In this document: one piece after another, positions 12,119 to 20,811 of the stretch
Numbering within the stretch: position 1 is the stretch's first letter
Layout of the letters: every line of letters begins with the position of its first letter
The notes under the pieces: generated by a model
What the model was told of the DNA's origin: nothing
The model's database searches: none
What the model saw: the letters and a program-made list of their open reading frames with translations, nothing else
Program-made: the position numbers and the translations under genes
Source: Rickettsia typhi
GTDB taxonomy: Bacteria > Pseudomonadota > Alphaproteobacteria > WRAU01 > Hepatincolaceae
Length of the DNA stretch: 64,000 bases
Direction: 5' to 3'
Assembly: GCA_945888065.1 (NCBI GenBank)
Contig: CAMCZU010000001.1
Coordinates: forward strand, 1-64,000

Positions 12119-12697
12119 TTAAATTTTACCCCTTAAATTGTGTTCTATTTTGCTTAATTTTGATTTTAAACTATCATCATATACTTTATCTTTAATATGA
12201 ATAATTAAACCGCCTAAAATACTTTCATCTATAATTTTTTCAATATAAAAATTACTTTTTAGTGTTTCTGTTAGTTTTTTTTCAATTTTATTTTGTTGAA
12301 GCTCTGATATTTCAATAGCAGAAATTAATTTAACCTTAATATAATCATTAAATTCATAAAAAATCTTATCCCAACTTAAACTTAAGTGCCTTAAAATTTT
12401 TAATTTATTAGATTTTAATAGCAACAACATAAAGTTTTTACATAAAGCTGATAATCCTACTTGATCTATAATAGATAGCAATACTTCTTTTTGCTTTATT
12501 TTAGGTAGCATATAAAATTTTTGCCCGTATTTGTCAAAATTTTCTTTAGACTTAGATGTATTAAAAACATCATTGAATAATTGTTGAACCTTTAACATAT
12601 CAATATTTACAACATCTAAAGAATTGCGTTCTTTAGCAGTTTCTAACAAAGCTTGTGAATATTTTTTTATATCTCTTTGTATATTAAGTGTTGTCAT
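12119..12697 (-). CDS. atpH: ATP synthase F1 delta subunit
   Basis: Peripheral-stalk subunit (OSCP homologue) linking F1 to the b subunits. At 192 residues it has the normal length. The N-terminal pattern [16 protein letters not shown] and the C-terminal segment [26 protein letters not shown] match the family. It is the first gene of the F1 operon and is preceded by the promoter at 12738-12767. The Fo genes are not in the window, which is normal because alphaproteobacteria encode them elsewhere. Confidence 0.93.
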   Translation of the reverse strand: MTTLNIQRDIKKYSQALLETAKERNSLDVVNIDMLKVQQLFNDVFNTSKSKENFDKYGQKFYMLPKIKQKEVLLSIIDQVGLSALCKNFMLLLLKSNKLKILRHLSLSWDKIFYEFNDYIKVKLISAIEISELQQNKIEKKLTETLKSNFYIEKIIDESILGGLIIHIKDKVYDDSLKSKLSKIEHNLRGKI

Positions 12698-12737
12698 TAT
12701 TTAATTGTTAGTTAATTAGATTTTTACTTCCTATAAC

Positions 12738-12767
12738 ATTATATATCAAATATTAAACTAAATACAA
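12738..12767 (-). promoter_or_regulatory. Sigma-70-type promoter of the F1 ATP synthase operon
   Basis: Minus-strand TTGTAT (12762-12767), an 18-bp spacer, and a perfect TATAAT (12738-12743), about 40 bp before the atpH start codon. Confidence 0.6.
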
Positions 12768-12780
12768 ATTATTTTTTTAT

Positions 12781-14949
12781 TTAGTAAAAATTAATTGGAT
12801 CTACATCAATTTGCAACTTAATGTTGTAAAGATTATTATTATCTATCCAGTGTTTTAAAAGCTTTTGAATATTAACATTTATATTTGTTTTTACTAAAAA
12901 TCTTTTTCTATAAAACCCTCTTAAAAAAGCAATTGGGGCATCTATTGGTCCTAAGATAGAATATTGATTAGAGCTATGTGGGGAAATTTGTTGCAAATAT
13001 TTACAATAGTTTTCTAAATCTACTTTGTTTTTTGATGATACAATAACTCCAGCTAATTTACCAAAAGGAGGGAAATTTAAGTTTTGCCTATTATTTAATT
13101 CATTTTGTATAAAATTTTCATAATTTTGGGATACCAAAGATTCAATCAAACTACTATTTGGATTATAAGTTTGAATTGCAACCTTACCAGCTTTTTCACC
13201 TCTACCTGAGCGACCAGATACTTGATATAAAAGTTGCCAACTTTTTTCTGAAGATTTTAGATCTAAATTATACATATAATCTCCATCTAAAATTCCTACA
13301 AAAGTAAGATTAGGAAAATGATACCCCTTAGAAATAATTTGAGTTCCAATTAAAATATCATATTTATTATTATTAATATCTTCTAACATTTCAACTGCTT
13401 TGTTGTGAGTTGTAAGAGTATCTGAAGATAGTAAAGCGATTTTTGCATCTTTAAATTTATCTTGAACTTCTTCAAATATTTTTTCAATTCCAAAACCAAA
13501 AGAAATAACCTCACCTTCACAACTAGAACATACTTTTGTAATTGCAATAGAATATCCACAATAATGACAAAGCAATGAATTTTTTTGCCTATGCTCTACA
13601 AGTGGAATATCACAATTAACGCATAAAACTTTTTCACCACAAGATTTACATAAAGATGTGTTGCAATATCCTCTTTTATTAATAAAAATTAAAGATTGTT
13701 CTTTTGCATTTAGGTTCTCTTGAATTTGTTTTTCAAATACTTTAGATACATAATGCCCTTTTGCCAAAGCTTCTTCTCGCATATCTACTACTTTAAACTG
13801 AGGCATTTGATGTTTGTTAAATCTACCTTGTAATTTAAAAAGTTGATACTTGTTTTTTTGTGCATTATGTAAACTCTCTAAAGATGGAGTAGCTGATGCT
13901 AACATAATAGGAATATTATGTAATTTTGCCCTCATTACTGCCATATCTCGGGCATTATAAATTACTCCTTCTTCTTGTTTATAAGAACTATCGTGTTCTT
14001 CATCTACTATTATTAATCCTAAGTTTTTAAATGGTAAAAATAAAGAAGATCTTGCACCAATAATTACTTTTAAATTTCCTGTTCCTGCATTTACCCAAGC
14101 ATCTTTTTTAACTTGCTTAGTAATTCCAGAATGCCAAACATATGGCTTTACATTAAATCTTTCTTCAAATCTTTGCATAATTTGAGTAGATAAAGCAATC
14201 TCAGGAAGCATAATTAATACTTGTTTGTTTTGCTTTAATACTTGTGTTAAGACTTCAAAATAAACTTCTGTTTTTCCTGCACCGGGGACTCCTTGTAAAA
14301 GGCTTACACAAAATGCAAATTTTTTATCTTGATAAAAATTTAAAATATCTTGAGAAATTTTTTGTTGATCACAAGATAATTCAAGTGGTTGATAATACAA
14401 ATTTTGTTGAAAATTTGAATATAAGGATTGTGTTTTAAGCTCTAAAAAATTTTCTTTTATTAAAGTATTAATTACCCCTATGCTTACACCTGCAATATTT
14501 GCAAGATATTTTTTTTCTAAATAATCTTTATTTGCTAAAGCTTCTATAATGTTAGCACGACCCTTATTTATAGTGATTTTTTTATTAAAAAGTGGGTTTA
14601 ATCCAACTAAATGCTCTACTTTGTTAAAATCAAATCCTGCAACATTAATAGCTAATTTTAATACATTGCCAAAATTACATACATAGTAATTAGATAATTT
14701 TTGTAAAAACAACAATAAATTTTCACTTAAAGATGGAATATCTTGAACTTTTTCAATAATAAACTTTAATTTAGAGGCATCAAAATCTATTGTATCAACA
14801 ATTTCACTTACAATTCCATACATATTTTTATTACCTAAAGATACTAATACTATATCTCCTATCTGAATATTTTGATTATCATAAAAACCATATGTATATG
14901 CTTTTTGTAGCTTTAAAGGTAAATAAATATTAGCAAAGTTTATTTTCAT
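12781..14949 (-). CDS. priA: Primosomal protein N' (replication restart helicase)
   Basis: A 3'-to-5' superfamily 2 DNA helicase that recognises stalled or collapsed forks and reloads the replisome. The Walker A segment GVPGAGKT is at 220-227 and the DEEH box at 316-319. Eight cysteines in four CxxC pairs (434/437, 443/446, 461/464, 474/477) form the two zinc sites characteristic of PriA. It is 722 residues, full length for alphaproteobacteria. It is transcribed divergently from xerC, a pairing common in this class. Confidence 0.95.
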   Translation of the reverse strand: MKINFANIYLPLKLQKAYTYGFYDNQNIQIGDIVLVSLGNKNMYGIVSEIVDTIDFDASKLKFIIEKVQDIPSLSENLLLFLQKLSNYYVCNFGNVLKLAINVAGFDFNKVEHLVGLNPLFNKKITINKGRANIIEALANKDYLEKKYLANIAGVSIGVINTLIKENFLELKTQSLYSNFQQNLYYQPLELSCDQQKISQDILNFYQDKKFAFCVSLLQGVPGAGKTEVYFEVLTQVLKQNKQVLIMLPEIALSTQIMQRFEERFNVKPYVWHSGITKQVKKDAWVNAGTGNLKVIIGARSSLFLPFKNLGLIIVDEEHDSSYKQEEGVIYNARDMAVMRAKLHNIPIMLASATPSLESLHNAQKNKYQLFKLQGRFNKHQMPQFKVVDMREEALAKGHYVSKVFEKQIQENLNAKEQSLIFINKRGYCNTSLCKSCGEKVLCVNCDIPLVEHRQKNSLLCHYCGYSIAITKVCSSCEGEVISFGFGIEKIFEEVQDKFKDAKIALLSSDTLTTHNKAVEMLEDINNNKYDILIGTQIISKGYHFPNLTFVGILDGDYMYNLDLKSSEKSWQLLYQVSGRSGRGEKAGKVAIQTYNPNSSLIESLVSQNYENFIQNELNNRQNLNFPPFGKLAGVIVSSKNKVDLENYCKYLQQISPHSSNQYSILGPIDAPIAFLRGFYRKRFLVKTNINVNIQKLLKHWIDNNNLYNIKLQIDVDPINFY

Positions 14950-15050
14950 AGTGTTTTTTAAAAATTATTGCATACATAATCTTACATTATATAATATAAT
15001 TTTATGAGTGTATAATAATTAAACTATAAGGATTTTTTTGTGTTTTTATT

Positions 15051-16052
15051 ATGGATAAATTAGAACAAAAAATTTTATCTCTTTTATGCAAGGCATCTCT
15101 TAAAGAAGAATTGCTAAATTTTATGGAAGATATTTTATCTGTAAAAAGAAAATCCAACCTTACCGCACAATCTTATTGCACAGATTTATGTGAGTTTATT
15201 AACTTTATGTCTAATCATTTAGGATTTAATATTTCTTTATCTGATTTAAATAGTATCAAACTAATAGATTTTAGAAGTTTTTTATCTTTACTTCATAACA
15301 ACAAACTAACTAAAACTTCAATTTCTAGAAAACTTTCTGCTTTAAGATCATTTTTTAAATATCTAAGTGAAAAAAATATGATTAATAATAGTGATTTACA
15401 AATGTTAGCTATGCAAAAAATATCTCAAAAATTACCTAGGTCGCAAAGTGAAAACCTTATTTTTGATGTTCTTAACTACGCTTGTAAATCTTCTAAAATT
15501 TCTTGGGTTCAAAAACGTAATCAAAGTATTCTTTATGTGCTTTATGGCTGTGGGCTTAGAATTGATGAAGCACTATCTTTAAAAATTAATCAAATACACT
15601 CTAAGCTTAGCAATGAATATGTTAGCATCAGAGTTTTAGGCAAAGGCAACAAAGAAAGGCTTGTTCCACTTCTTCCACAAGTATATAATGTTATTAAAGA
15701 TTATTTACAATCTATTCCTCAAAATGTTTTGCTTTCCAACAAAACGTTAGCTAACTCTAATGTAAAACAAGAATACATTTTTATTGGAACTCGTGGTGAA
15801 AAGCTTTCTGCAAGAGTAGTGCAAAGAATGCTTAGTGATATTAGAAAAAAACTTAATTTAGATGAAAACTTTACCCCTCACGCACTAAGGCATTCTTTTG
15901 CAACTCATCTATTAAATTCAGGAGTAGATTTAAGAACAATTCAAGAACTCTTAGGGCATTCATCTCTTGGGGCAACTCAAAGATACCTAAAAATAGATTT
16001 AAGAGAACTACAAAAAACTACTCTTAATTTCCATCCAAGAGGAGACTTATAA
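15051..16052 (+). CDS. xerC: Tyrosine recombinase XerC
   Basis: Site-specific recombinase that, with XerD, resolves chromosome dimers at dif. The N-terminal SAM-like core-binding domain covers about 20-110. The catalytic set is complete: Arg170 (GCGLRIDEAL), Lys198 (GKGNKER), His277 and Arg280 (HALRHSF), His303 (LLGHSS) and nucleophile Tyr312. At 333 residues it is about 30 longer than E. coli XerC, with the extra residues at the N-terminus. Position next to priA supports XerC over a phage integrase; no attachment site or integrated element is adjacent. Confidence 0.9.
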   Translation: MDKLEQKILSLLCKASLKEELLNFMEDILSVKRKSNLTAQSYCTDLCEFINFMSNHLGFNISLSDLNSIKLIDFRSFLSLLHNNKLTKTSISRKLSALRSFFKYLSEKNMINNSDLQMLAMQKISQKLPRSQSENLIFDVLNYACKSSKISWVQKRNQSILYVLYGCGLRIDEALSLKINQIHSKLSNEYVSIRVLGKGNKERLVPLLPQVYNVIKDYLQSIPQNVLLSNKTLANSNVKQEYIFIGTRGEKLSARVVQRMLSDIRKKLNLDENFTPHALRHSFATHLLNSGVDLRTIQELLGHSSLGATQRYLKIDLRELQKTTLNFHPRGDL

Positions 16053-16141
16053 TTAAAATCTATCTGTAAATAAAGTTGAATTTTTTTATAATCTTACTAT
16101 TATATTAATAATATTATTAATTTTTTAGATTATCTTAAAAA

Positions 16142-16450
16142 ATGGAACAACTACAAAAACGTTGCAATAATTGTGGCTACTTTTACCATATAGATGCTTA
16201 TTTTTGCCCAAAATGTGGTAAGCCTTCAAGCTTTACAAATTCTCATAAAAATAATTTAGTATTACTTTTATTATGTTTGTTTTTAGGTTGGGCAGGAATT
16301 CATAGATTTTATGTTGGTAAAATTGCATCAGGAATTTTTCAATTTTTATTATGCCTTATAACTATTGGATATATTTGGGTAATAATAGATTTTATTGTAA
16401 TTGCTTCTGGTAATTTTAGAGATGCAAACTTTAAAAGAATTAGCTGGTAA
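16142..16450 (+). CDS. Zinc-ribbon plus TM2-domain membrane protein
   Basis: A 102-residue protein with an N-terminal zinc ribbon (Cys8, Cys11, Cys22, Cys25) and a TM2 domain: two membrane helices around the conserved GWAGIHRFYVGK motif, ending in an acidic/aromatic second helix (IWVIIDFIVI). TM2 proteins are found in bacteria and animals; their bacterial function is unknown. It lies between xerC (89-bp gap) and the convergent asd-like gene, with only nine bases between the two stops. The domain call is good; the function is open. Confidence 0.8.
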   Translation: MEQLQKRCNNCGYFYHIDAYFCPKCGKPSSFTNSHKNNLVLLLLCLFLGWAGIHRFYVGKIASGIFQFLLCLITIGYIWVIIDFIVIASGNFRDANFKRISW

Positions 16451-16459
16451 ATAACCTTA

Positions 16460-17446
16460 TTAGGCTACAAACTTTAATTTTTCATAAATATTTAACATAT
16501 TTACAACTTCTACTTTCATATTATCTGCTACAACCCACATTGCAAGATTATTATTAACCATACGAACCCTGCTAATATATACATCTTCTTCACCGATTGC
16601 TTCAAATGGGCTTACATAACCATCATTTGCTCTGTAATCTACTACTTTTACATTTTCTATATTGGTTATGATATTTTTAATTTCTTCTTCTGTTCCATCT
16701 ACTTCTATCATTACAGAAAGTGCCTCTCCTATAAAAATAGGAACACGAACACAAGTTGCAACAATGTCTAAATTTACATTTAATACTTTATTACTTTGCA
16801 TACACAATAATTCTTCTTCTTGAGTATTACCATTAGTTGTAAAATCTTTAATATGTGGAATTAAATTAAATGCAATTTGTTTAGTAAAAATATTTTTAGT
16901 TTCAACAATGCTAGAATTAGCATAAATACAACGTGTTTGTTCAAATAATTCACCTAAAGCTTCTTCTCCCTCATTTGATACCCCCTGATAAGTAGATACA
17001 AATACTTTCCCTATATTTTGTATATTATATAAAGGGTGCAAGATTTTTGATAACATTATACAAATAGCACTAGGAGAATTAACAATATTACTTTGAATAT
17101 TACTTAATATATTATCATTAACCCCAACTACCACAGATGGAATCATATAATCATAGGCAAAGCATTCGCTTGAATCTATGACATATGCTTTTGTTTCTTT
17201 TAATTTAGTTGCATAAGGTTCAATATTTTTTTTATTCATCAATACAAATATTACATCTAAAGAATCTAACTCAAATGTATCTAAATTTTCTACCTTAAAT
17301 GATAGTTCTTCTATTTTTAAACGCTTTCCTACTTTATCTTGATTATCTAAAATTACAAGTTTATCAAAAGAGGTATCTTTATCTATCATTGTATTAATTA
17401 ATTCTTCTGTTAAACGCCCACAACCAATTATTCCTATTTGCAACAT
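16460..17446 (-). CDS. Aspartate-semialdehyde dehydrogenase homologue lacking catalytic residues
   Basis: Clearly descended from Asd: STYQGVS (151-157), QIAFNLIPHI (190-199), CVRVP (Arg234) and the C-terminal MWVVADN segment are all recognisable, and length (328) is normal. However, the active-site NPNCST stretch reads NSPSAI, putting Ser126 where the nucleophilic Cys belongs. The active-site GHS reads GEA, giving Glu241 for the catalytic His. The N-terminal NADP loop GATGxVG is GCGRLTEE, and the phosphate-binding Arg after the SxxF motif is gone. The gene sits just downstream of rplS, the usual alphaproteobacterial place for asd, so it is probably the orthologue, not an import. The frame is intact, so either the protein has a new non-dehydrogenase role or it is a decaying gene still open. 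It is separated from rplS by a terminator. Confidence 0.8.
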   Translation of the reverse strand: MLQIGIIGCGRLTEELINTMIDKDTSFDKLVILDNQDKVGKRLKIEELSFKVENLDTFELDSLDVIFVLMNKKNIEPYATKLKETKAYVIDSSECFAYDYMIPSVVVGVNDNILSNIQSNIVNSPSAICIMLSKILHPLYNIQNIGKVFVSTYQGVSNEGEEALGELFEQTRCIYANSSIVETKNIFTKQIAFNLIPHIKDFTTNGNTQEEELLCMQSNKVLNVNLDIVATCVRVPIFIGEALSVMIEVDGTEEEIKNIITNIENVKVVDYRANDGYVSPFEAIGEEDVYISRVRMVNNNLAMWVVADNMKVEVVNMLNIYEKLKFVA

Positions 17447-17475
17447 TTTTTACCTATATTTATGTTTAAAATACA

Positions 17476-17513
17476 AAAAGGTAAGATATGTAATAAAACA
17501 CAACTTACCTTTT
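17476..17513 (-). terminator. Rho-independent terminator after rplS
   Basis: Perfect 10-bp stem (17476-17485 with 17504-17513) followed on the minus strand by TTTTTGTATTTT; it ends the rpsP-rimM-trmD-rplS transcript before the asd-like gene. Confidence 0.75.
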
Positions 17514-17545
17514 AACTTAATTTAACTTATTAAAAACATAATAAA

Positions 17546-17917
17546 TTAGTATGTTTTTACTTTAAATCCTGTAGTTTGTTCAGCTATTTTTGCAGATTTA
17601 CCTAATCTATTTTTTAGGTAATATAATTTTGCTCTTCTAACTTTACCTTTTTTAATTAAAGTAATAGAATCTATATTTGGATTATAATAAGGAAAAACTC
17701 TTTCTACCCCTTCCCCATAAGATAATTTTCTTACTGTAAAAGAAGAATTTAACCCTCTATTTTTTACAGCTATGCAAATTCCTTCGTAATTTTGAAATCT
17801 ATCACCAATTTTTACCTTAACATTAATAGTATCACCAGGTGTAAAATGCACAGATTTTTTATTTTCTACTAATTTAGCTATTTGTTCTTTTTCAAAATCT
17901 TCTAATATATTTGCCAT
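17546..17917 (-). CDS. rplS: 50S ribosomal protein L19
   Basis: Large-subunit protein at the 30S-50S interface. The signatures [33 protein letters not shown] and [15 protein letters not shown], and [15 protein letters not shown] near the C-terminus, are all present. The 123-residue length is normal. Last gene of rpsP-rimM-trmD-rplS, 22 bp after trmD. Confidence 0.96.
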   Translation of the reverse strand: MANILEDFEKEQIAKLVENKKSVHFTPGDTINVKVKIGDRFQNYEGICIAVKNRGLNSSFTVRKLSYGEGVERVFPYYNPNIDSITLIKKGKVRRAKLYYLKNRLGKSAKIAEQTTGFKVKTY

Positions 17918-17939
17918 AATTACTCTCTTTTTACTTTAA

Positions 17940-18647
17940 TTAACTTTTTTTATTTATTTTTTTATATTTTTCCCACAAATCTAACCGAATCATCTTTGTT
18001 TTTTCTTCTGCCTTTTGTAATCTCCAAGAAGCAATTTTTTGGTGATTCCCACTTAATAAAACCGCTGGAACCTCCATATTATCATAAACAACAGGCTTTG
18101 TGTATTGTGGATACTCTAATAAATTATCCTCAAAACTTTCTTTTGTAATACATTCTTTTGAGTTTATCACATTTGGTAAAAATCTCAAAATAGAATCTAC
18201 TATTACCATAGCACCAAGCTCTCCACCTGATAAAATATAATCTCCAATACTTATTTCTTTTAAATTATATTTTTTAATAACCCTATTGTCAATACCTTCA
18301 AAATGCCCACAAATAAAAGTAATTCCTTTTTGTTCAGACATTTCAAATGCTTTACCTTGATTAAAAACCTCCCCTGCAGGAGATAAATAATACATATTAT
18401 CCGAGGCACCACTATTGAGGGCAAAATCTATACAATCTCCTAGCACATCAGGCTTTATTAATAATCCTGCTCCACCTCCAAAAACTTTATCATCTACTTT
18501 TTTATATTTATCTTTAGCAAAATCTCTTATATTAAAAACTTTAAAATCCCAAATTTTTTTCTCTAGAGCTTTTTTTGCTAAGGAGTGTCCTAAATAACCT
18601 GGAAACACTTCAGGATACAAAGTTATAAAAGATACTTGATAGGTCAT
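17940..18647 (-). CDS. trmD: tRNA (guanine-N1-)-methyltransferase
   Basis: Methylates G37 of tRNAs reading CNN codons, preventing frameshifting. It has the SPOUT knot motifs: FGGGAGLLIKPD, YLSPAGEVFNQ, FICGHFEGIDNRV, and ISIGDYILSGGELGAM. The C-terminal LLSGNHQKIASWR is also typical. At 235 residues it is complete. It is translated between rimM and rplS with 15-22-bp gaps. Confidence 0.96.
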   Translation of the reverse strand: MTYQVSFITLYPEVFPGYLGHSLAKKALEKKIWDFKVFNIRDFAKDKYKKVDDKVFGGGAGLLIKPDVLGDCIDFALNSGASDNMYYLSPAGEVFNQGKAFEMSEQKGITFICGHFEGIDNRVIKKYNLKEISIGDYILSGGELGAMVIVDSILRFLPNVINSKECITKESFEDNLLEYPQYTKPVVYDNMEVPAVLLSGNHQKIASWRLQKAEEKTKMIRLDLWEKYKKINKKS

Positions 18648-18662
18648 TTATTATTTTTATAA

Positions 18663-19205
18663 TTAATTTTTTTCTATTATATCTTCATTGATAGGAATTT
18701 CAGTTGGAAGATTTATTTCAATAAATTTTTTTTCTAAATTAATATTAATTACATTAGCTTTATTAAAAACTAACATAAATAAAGAATTATCTAATTTTTG
18801 AATTTCTAAAATATCCCCTGCACCAAAATTATCTACAGAGTAAACTTTACCTATAAGATTTTTAGTTTTAAAATCTATCACATCTAAATTAAGTAAATCT
18901 ACATAATAAAAATCATCTTCTTGCAAAGATGGGAGAGCACTTTTTTTTATATATAAGTTTTGATTAATTAAATTTTGAGCAACTTCAATAGAATTAATAT
19001 TTTCTAAGGTTGCAATTATTGTATCACCCTTAAAATAATAAGATTCTATAAAATAAGTATTAAGTTGAGAATCAAAAAGTTCATAATCTACAATAGATTC
19101 TAAATCTTGAGTGAAAGATTTAATTTTTAATTCACCCTTTAATCCTTTAGTTCCAACAATTTTTCCAACAATTATATAATCTTTATTAGTTTCTAAATTA
19201 TCCAT
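18663..19205 (-). CDS. rimM: 16S rRNA processing protein RimM
   Basis: 30S maturation factor that binds S19. The N-terminal domain begins IIVGKIVGTKGLKGELKIKSFT, a classic RimM opening, and the C-terminal PRC-barrel contains IGKVYSVDNFGAGDILEI. The 180 residues match the family length. It is the second gene of the rpsP operon, between rpsP and trmD. Confidence 0.94.
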   Translation of the reverse strand: MDNLETNKDYIIVGKIVGTKGLKGELKIKSFTQDLESIVDYELFDSQLNTYFIESYYFKGDTIIATLENINSIEVAQNLINQNLYIKKSALPSLQEDDFYYVDLLNLDVIDFKTKNLIGKVYSVDNFGAGDILEIQKLDNSLFMLVFNKANVININLEKKFIEINLPTEIPINEDIIEKN

Positions 19206-19231
19206 TGTTTAGATTATATACCCAAAAGTTT

Positions 19232-19696
19232 TTACTCGGTTGGTTTAGCTTCATCAGTTGATTTAACTTCTGCTTGAGCTTGTTTTTCTGCATCAATTTT
19301 AGCTTGTTTTTCAGCCTGAGCTTGTGCTTTAGCATCTGCCTCTGCTTGAGCTTTTTTTTCTATTTCAGCTTGTTGAGCTTTTAGTTTTTCTTGAGCTTTA
19401 GCTTTTGGTAAGCTTTTTTTAGTTTGCACATGAATTTCTTTTTTTTCTACAATAGAAAATTTAGCTAAAATGCTTCTAACTTTATCAGTTGGTTGAGCAC
19501 CTACAGATAGCCAATATTTAATTCTATCTTCTTTTAGTGTGTATTTATTTTCAGCATTATTTTCTAGCATTGGATTATATTTACCAATAGTTTCTAAAAA
19601 TTTACCATCTCTTGGGCTTCTGCTATCAGTTGCCACTATATGATAATAAGGGTTTTTTCTTGCTCCCCATCTTGCTAAACGAATTTTAACAGACAT
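19232..19696 (-). CDS. rpsP: 30S ribosomal protein S16 with long Ala/Lys/Gln-rich tail
   Basis: The first 80 residues are standard S16 (VKIRLARWGARKNPYYHIV, SRSPRDGKFLETIGKYNP, WLSVGAQPTDKVRSIL). Residues 85-154 form a charged AQAEAQ/K-rich tail, probably a helical or disordered extension. Such C-terminal extensions of S16 occur in several alphaproteobacteria, so the length is unusual compared with E. coli (82) but not alarming. It is first in rpsP-rimM-trmD-rplS, has an SD-like GGAG and is preceded by the promoter at 19738-19765. Confidence 0.94.
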   Translation of the reverse strand: MSVKIRLARWGARKNPYYHIVATDSRSPRDGKFLETIGKYNPMLENNAENKYTLKEDRIKYWLSVGAQPTDKVRSILAKFSIVEKKEIHVQTKKSLPKAKAQEKLKAQQAEIEKKAQAEADAKAQAQAEKQAKIDAEKQAQAEVKSTDEAKPTE

Positions 19697-19737
19697 TTAA
19701 ATGCTTCTCCAAAAATTTAAAAATTTATATATATGCT

Positions 19738-19765
19738 ATAATATAGCAATTTATGTAAATATCAA
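19738..19765 (-). promoter_or_regulatory. Sigma-70-type promoter of the rpsP operon
   Basis: Minus-strand TTGATA (19760-19765), 16-bp spacer, TATTAT (19738-19743), about 40 bp ahead of rpsP. The -10 sits within a near-palindrome TGCTATA/TATAGCA (19734-19748). The promoter gives rpsP its own start downstream of the inserted antitoxin/membrane-protein pair. Confidence 0.55.
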
Positions 19766-19773
19766 CAACTTAT

Positions 19774-20163
19774 TTATTTATTATTAATTTTTGAAGATAC
19801 AAAACTAGTAATAGCAATTGTTACAATATAACTTGCTAATATTTTTAGTTCTGTATCAACATAATCAAAATATTGTTTCCAAAAAAATGATGATAAAAAT
19901 GAATTAGAATTAATTTCTATTTTAGAGAAAGGGAAAACAATTAATACATACAAAGCTAATAATGATAAAAATACTTTTTTTAATAAAAAAAATTCTATCA
20001 AGCTACCGATTTTATGTTTAATTCTTTCAGGTAATAACTCATTTTTTGCTTTAGCTTTTTTACCTTCAATATCTTCAAATGGTTTATCATTCAATATTGT
20101 ATTTTGTGTATATTTATCTTTTGTATTTATCAAGAATTTATTAAATTTAAAATTTGGACTCAT
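19774..20163 (-). CDS. Small two-helix membrane protein, candidate toxin partner of the Panacea protein
   Basis: A 129-residue protein with a charged, Lys-rich N-terminal half (1-55) and two predicted membrane helices: about 58-79 (around KKVFLSLLALYVLIVF) and about 105-123 (around KILASYIVTIAIT). I recognise no family. The gene begins five bases after the stop of the Panacea-domain gene and has no convincing ribosome binding site, so it is probably translationally coupled. Panacea antitoxins are known to pair with many unrelated toxins, including small membrane-acting ones, always encoded next to them; this arrangement suggests a toxin. The function is inferred from context only. Confidence 0.6.
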   Translation of the reverse strand: MSPNFKFNKFLINTKDKYTQNTILNDKPFEDIEGKKAKAKNELLPERIKHKIGSLIEFFLLKKVFLSLLALYVLIVFPFSKIEINSNSFLSSFFWKQYFDYVDTELKILASYIVTIAITSFVSSKINNK

Positions 20164-20168
20164 TTGAT

Positions 20169-20648
20169 TTATACTTCTTTATCAGTTGTTAAAGATGGAA
20201 TATGCAATTTTTTAAATTCTTCTTTAATATCTTCATTTTCCAAATAATCACCTAGCTTTTTAGCTTTGTCCCAAGCCCCTTCTTTAATATGGCTAATATC
20301 AGATAATTCCCAAGCATCCATTGTTCCAAAAATACGATCTATAGATTCTAACAAAGGAATCATTTCTTCAGAAATCTCTTTAGAATTATCATTTTGAATA
20401 ATTTTATTTACTGCATTACTTCCAAAATTTTTTAACTCATCATACAACTCTGGTATAACAGGTCCATACTTCCAAGCTTGAATTTTTTCTTTTATTAATG
20501 GGTAACCTTCATAATGCATATAAATACCATTTGTAAAATATACTAATTTTTGTAATTGCATATTTGTTATTTGATTATTAGTATTTTTGTGTTTTTTAAT
20601 AAAATAATTTGCTATATCTATACAAGAATATGTATCTTGTTTTTCCAT
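20169..20648 (-). CDS. Panacea-domain (DUF4065, SocA-like) antitoxin
   Basis: A 159-residue protein with the Panacea domain, found in antitoxins of PanAT toxin-antitoxin systems and in SocA of Caulobacter. Visible hallmarks are MQLQKLVYFTNG (30-41), the PLI...AWKYGPVIPELY block (50-69) and a C-terminal LSDISHIKEGAW. I choose the ATG at 20648 because a perfect AAGGAG lies six bases upstream; the longer alternative start (GTG at 20666) would overlap that ribosome binding site. It is immediately followed by the two-helix membrane protein. The pair is inserted between ffh and rpsP, which are normally neighbours in alphaproteobacteria, suggesting it was acquired. An antitoxin role is the best guess; some Panacea proteins act as adaptors for protease degradation instead. 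Confidence 0.8.
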   Translation of the reverse strand: MEKQDTYSCIDIANYFIKKHKNTNNQITNMQLQKLVYFTNGIYMHYEGYPLIKEKIQAWKYGPVIPELYDELKNFGSNAVNKIIQNDNSKEISEEMIPLLESIDRIFGTMDAWELSDISHIKEGAWDKAKKLGDYLENEDIKEEFKKLHIPSLTTDKEV

Positions 20649-20654
20649 TATATA

Positions 20655-20660
20655 CTCCTT
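20655..20660 (-). promoter_or_regulatory. Ribosome binding site fixing the Panacea gene start
   Basis: Perfect AAGGAG six bases ahead of ATG 20648. It lies inside the longer open frame, which rules out the upstream GTG as the main start. Confidence 0.8.
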
Positions 20661-20811
20661 AAGCACACTTAATGCTATTATTAATTTTATTTTATAATTT
20701 TATAATATATAGATAGTTGTAAAATACCAGCTATATTTTTTATATTGTCATTTTTTTATAATTTTAATACATTGAAATTATAAAGTAAAGAAAAAATTCT
20801 TTAAATGTATA

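Noticed and set aside
15051-16052. Tyrosine recombinase as the integrase of a mobile element
   Set aside because: Position beside priA and the XerC-type motifs indicate chromosomal XerC; no att repeats, excisionase or cargo genes are adjacent.
19232-19696. Long S16 tail as a gene fusion or frameshift
   Set aside because: Ala/Lys/Gln-rich C-terminal extensions of S16 are common in alphaproteobacteria; the frame is clean.
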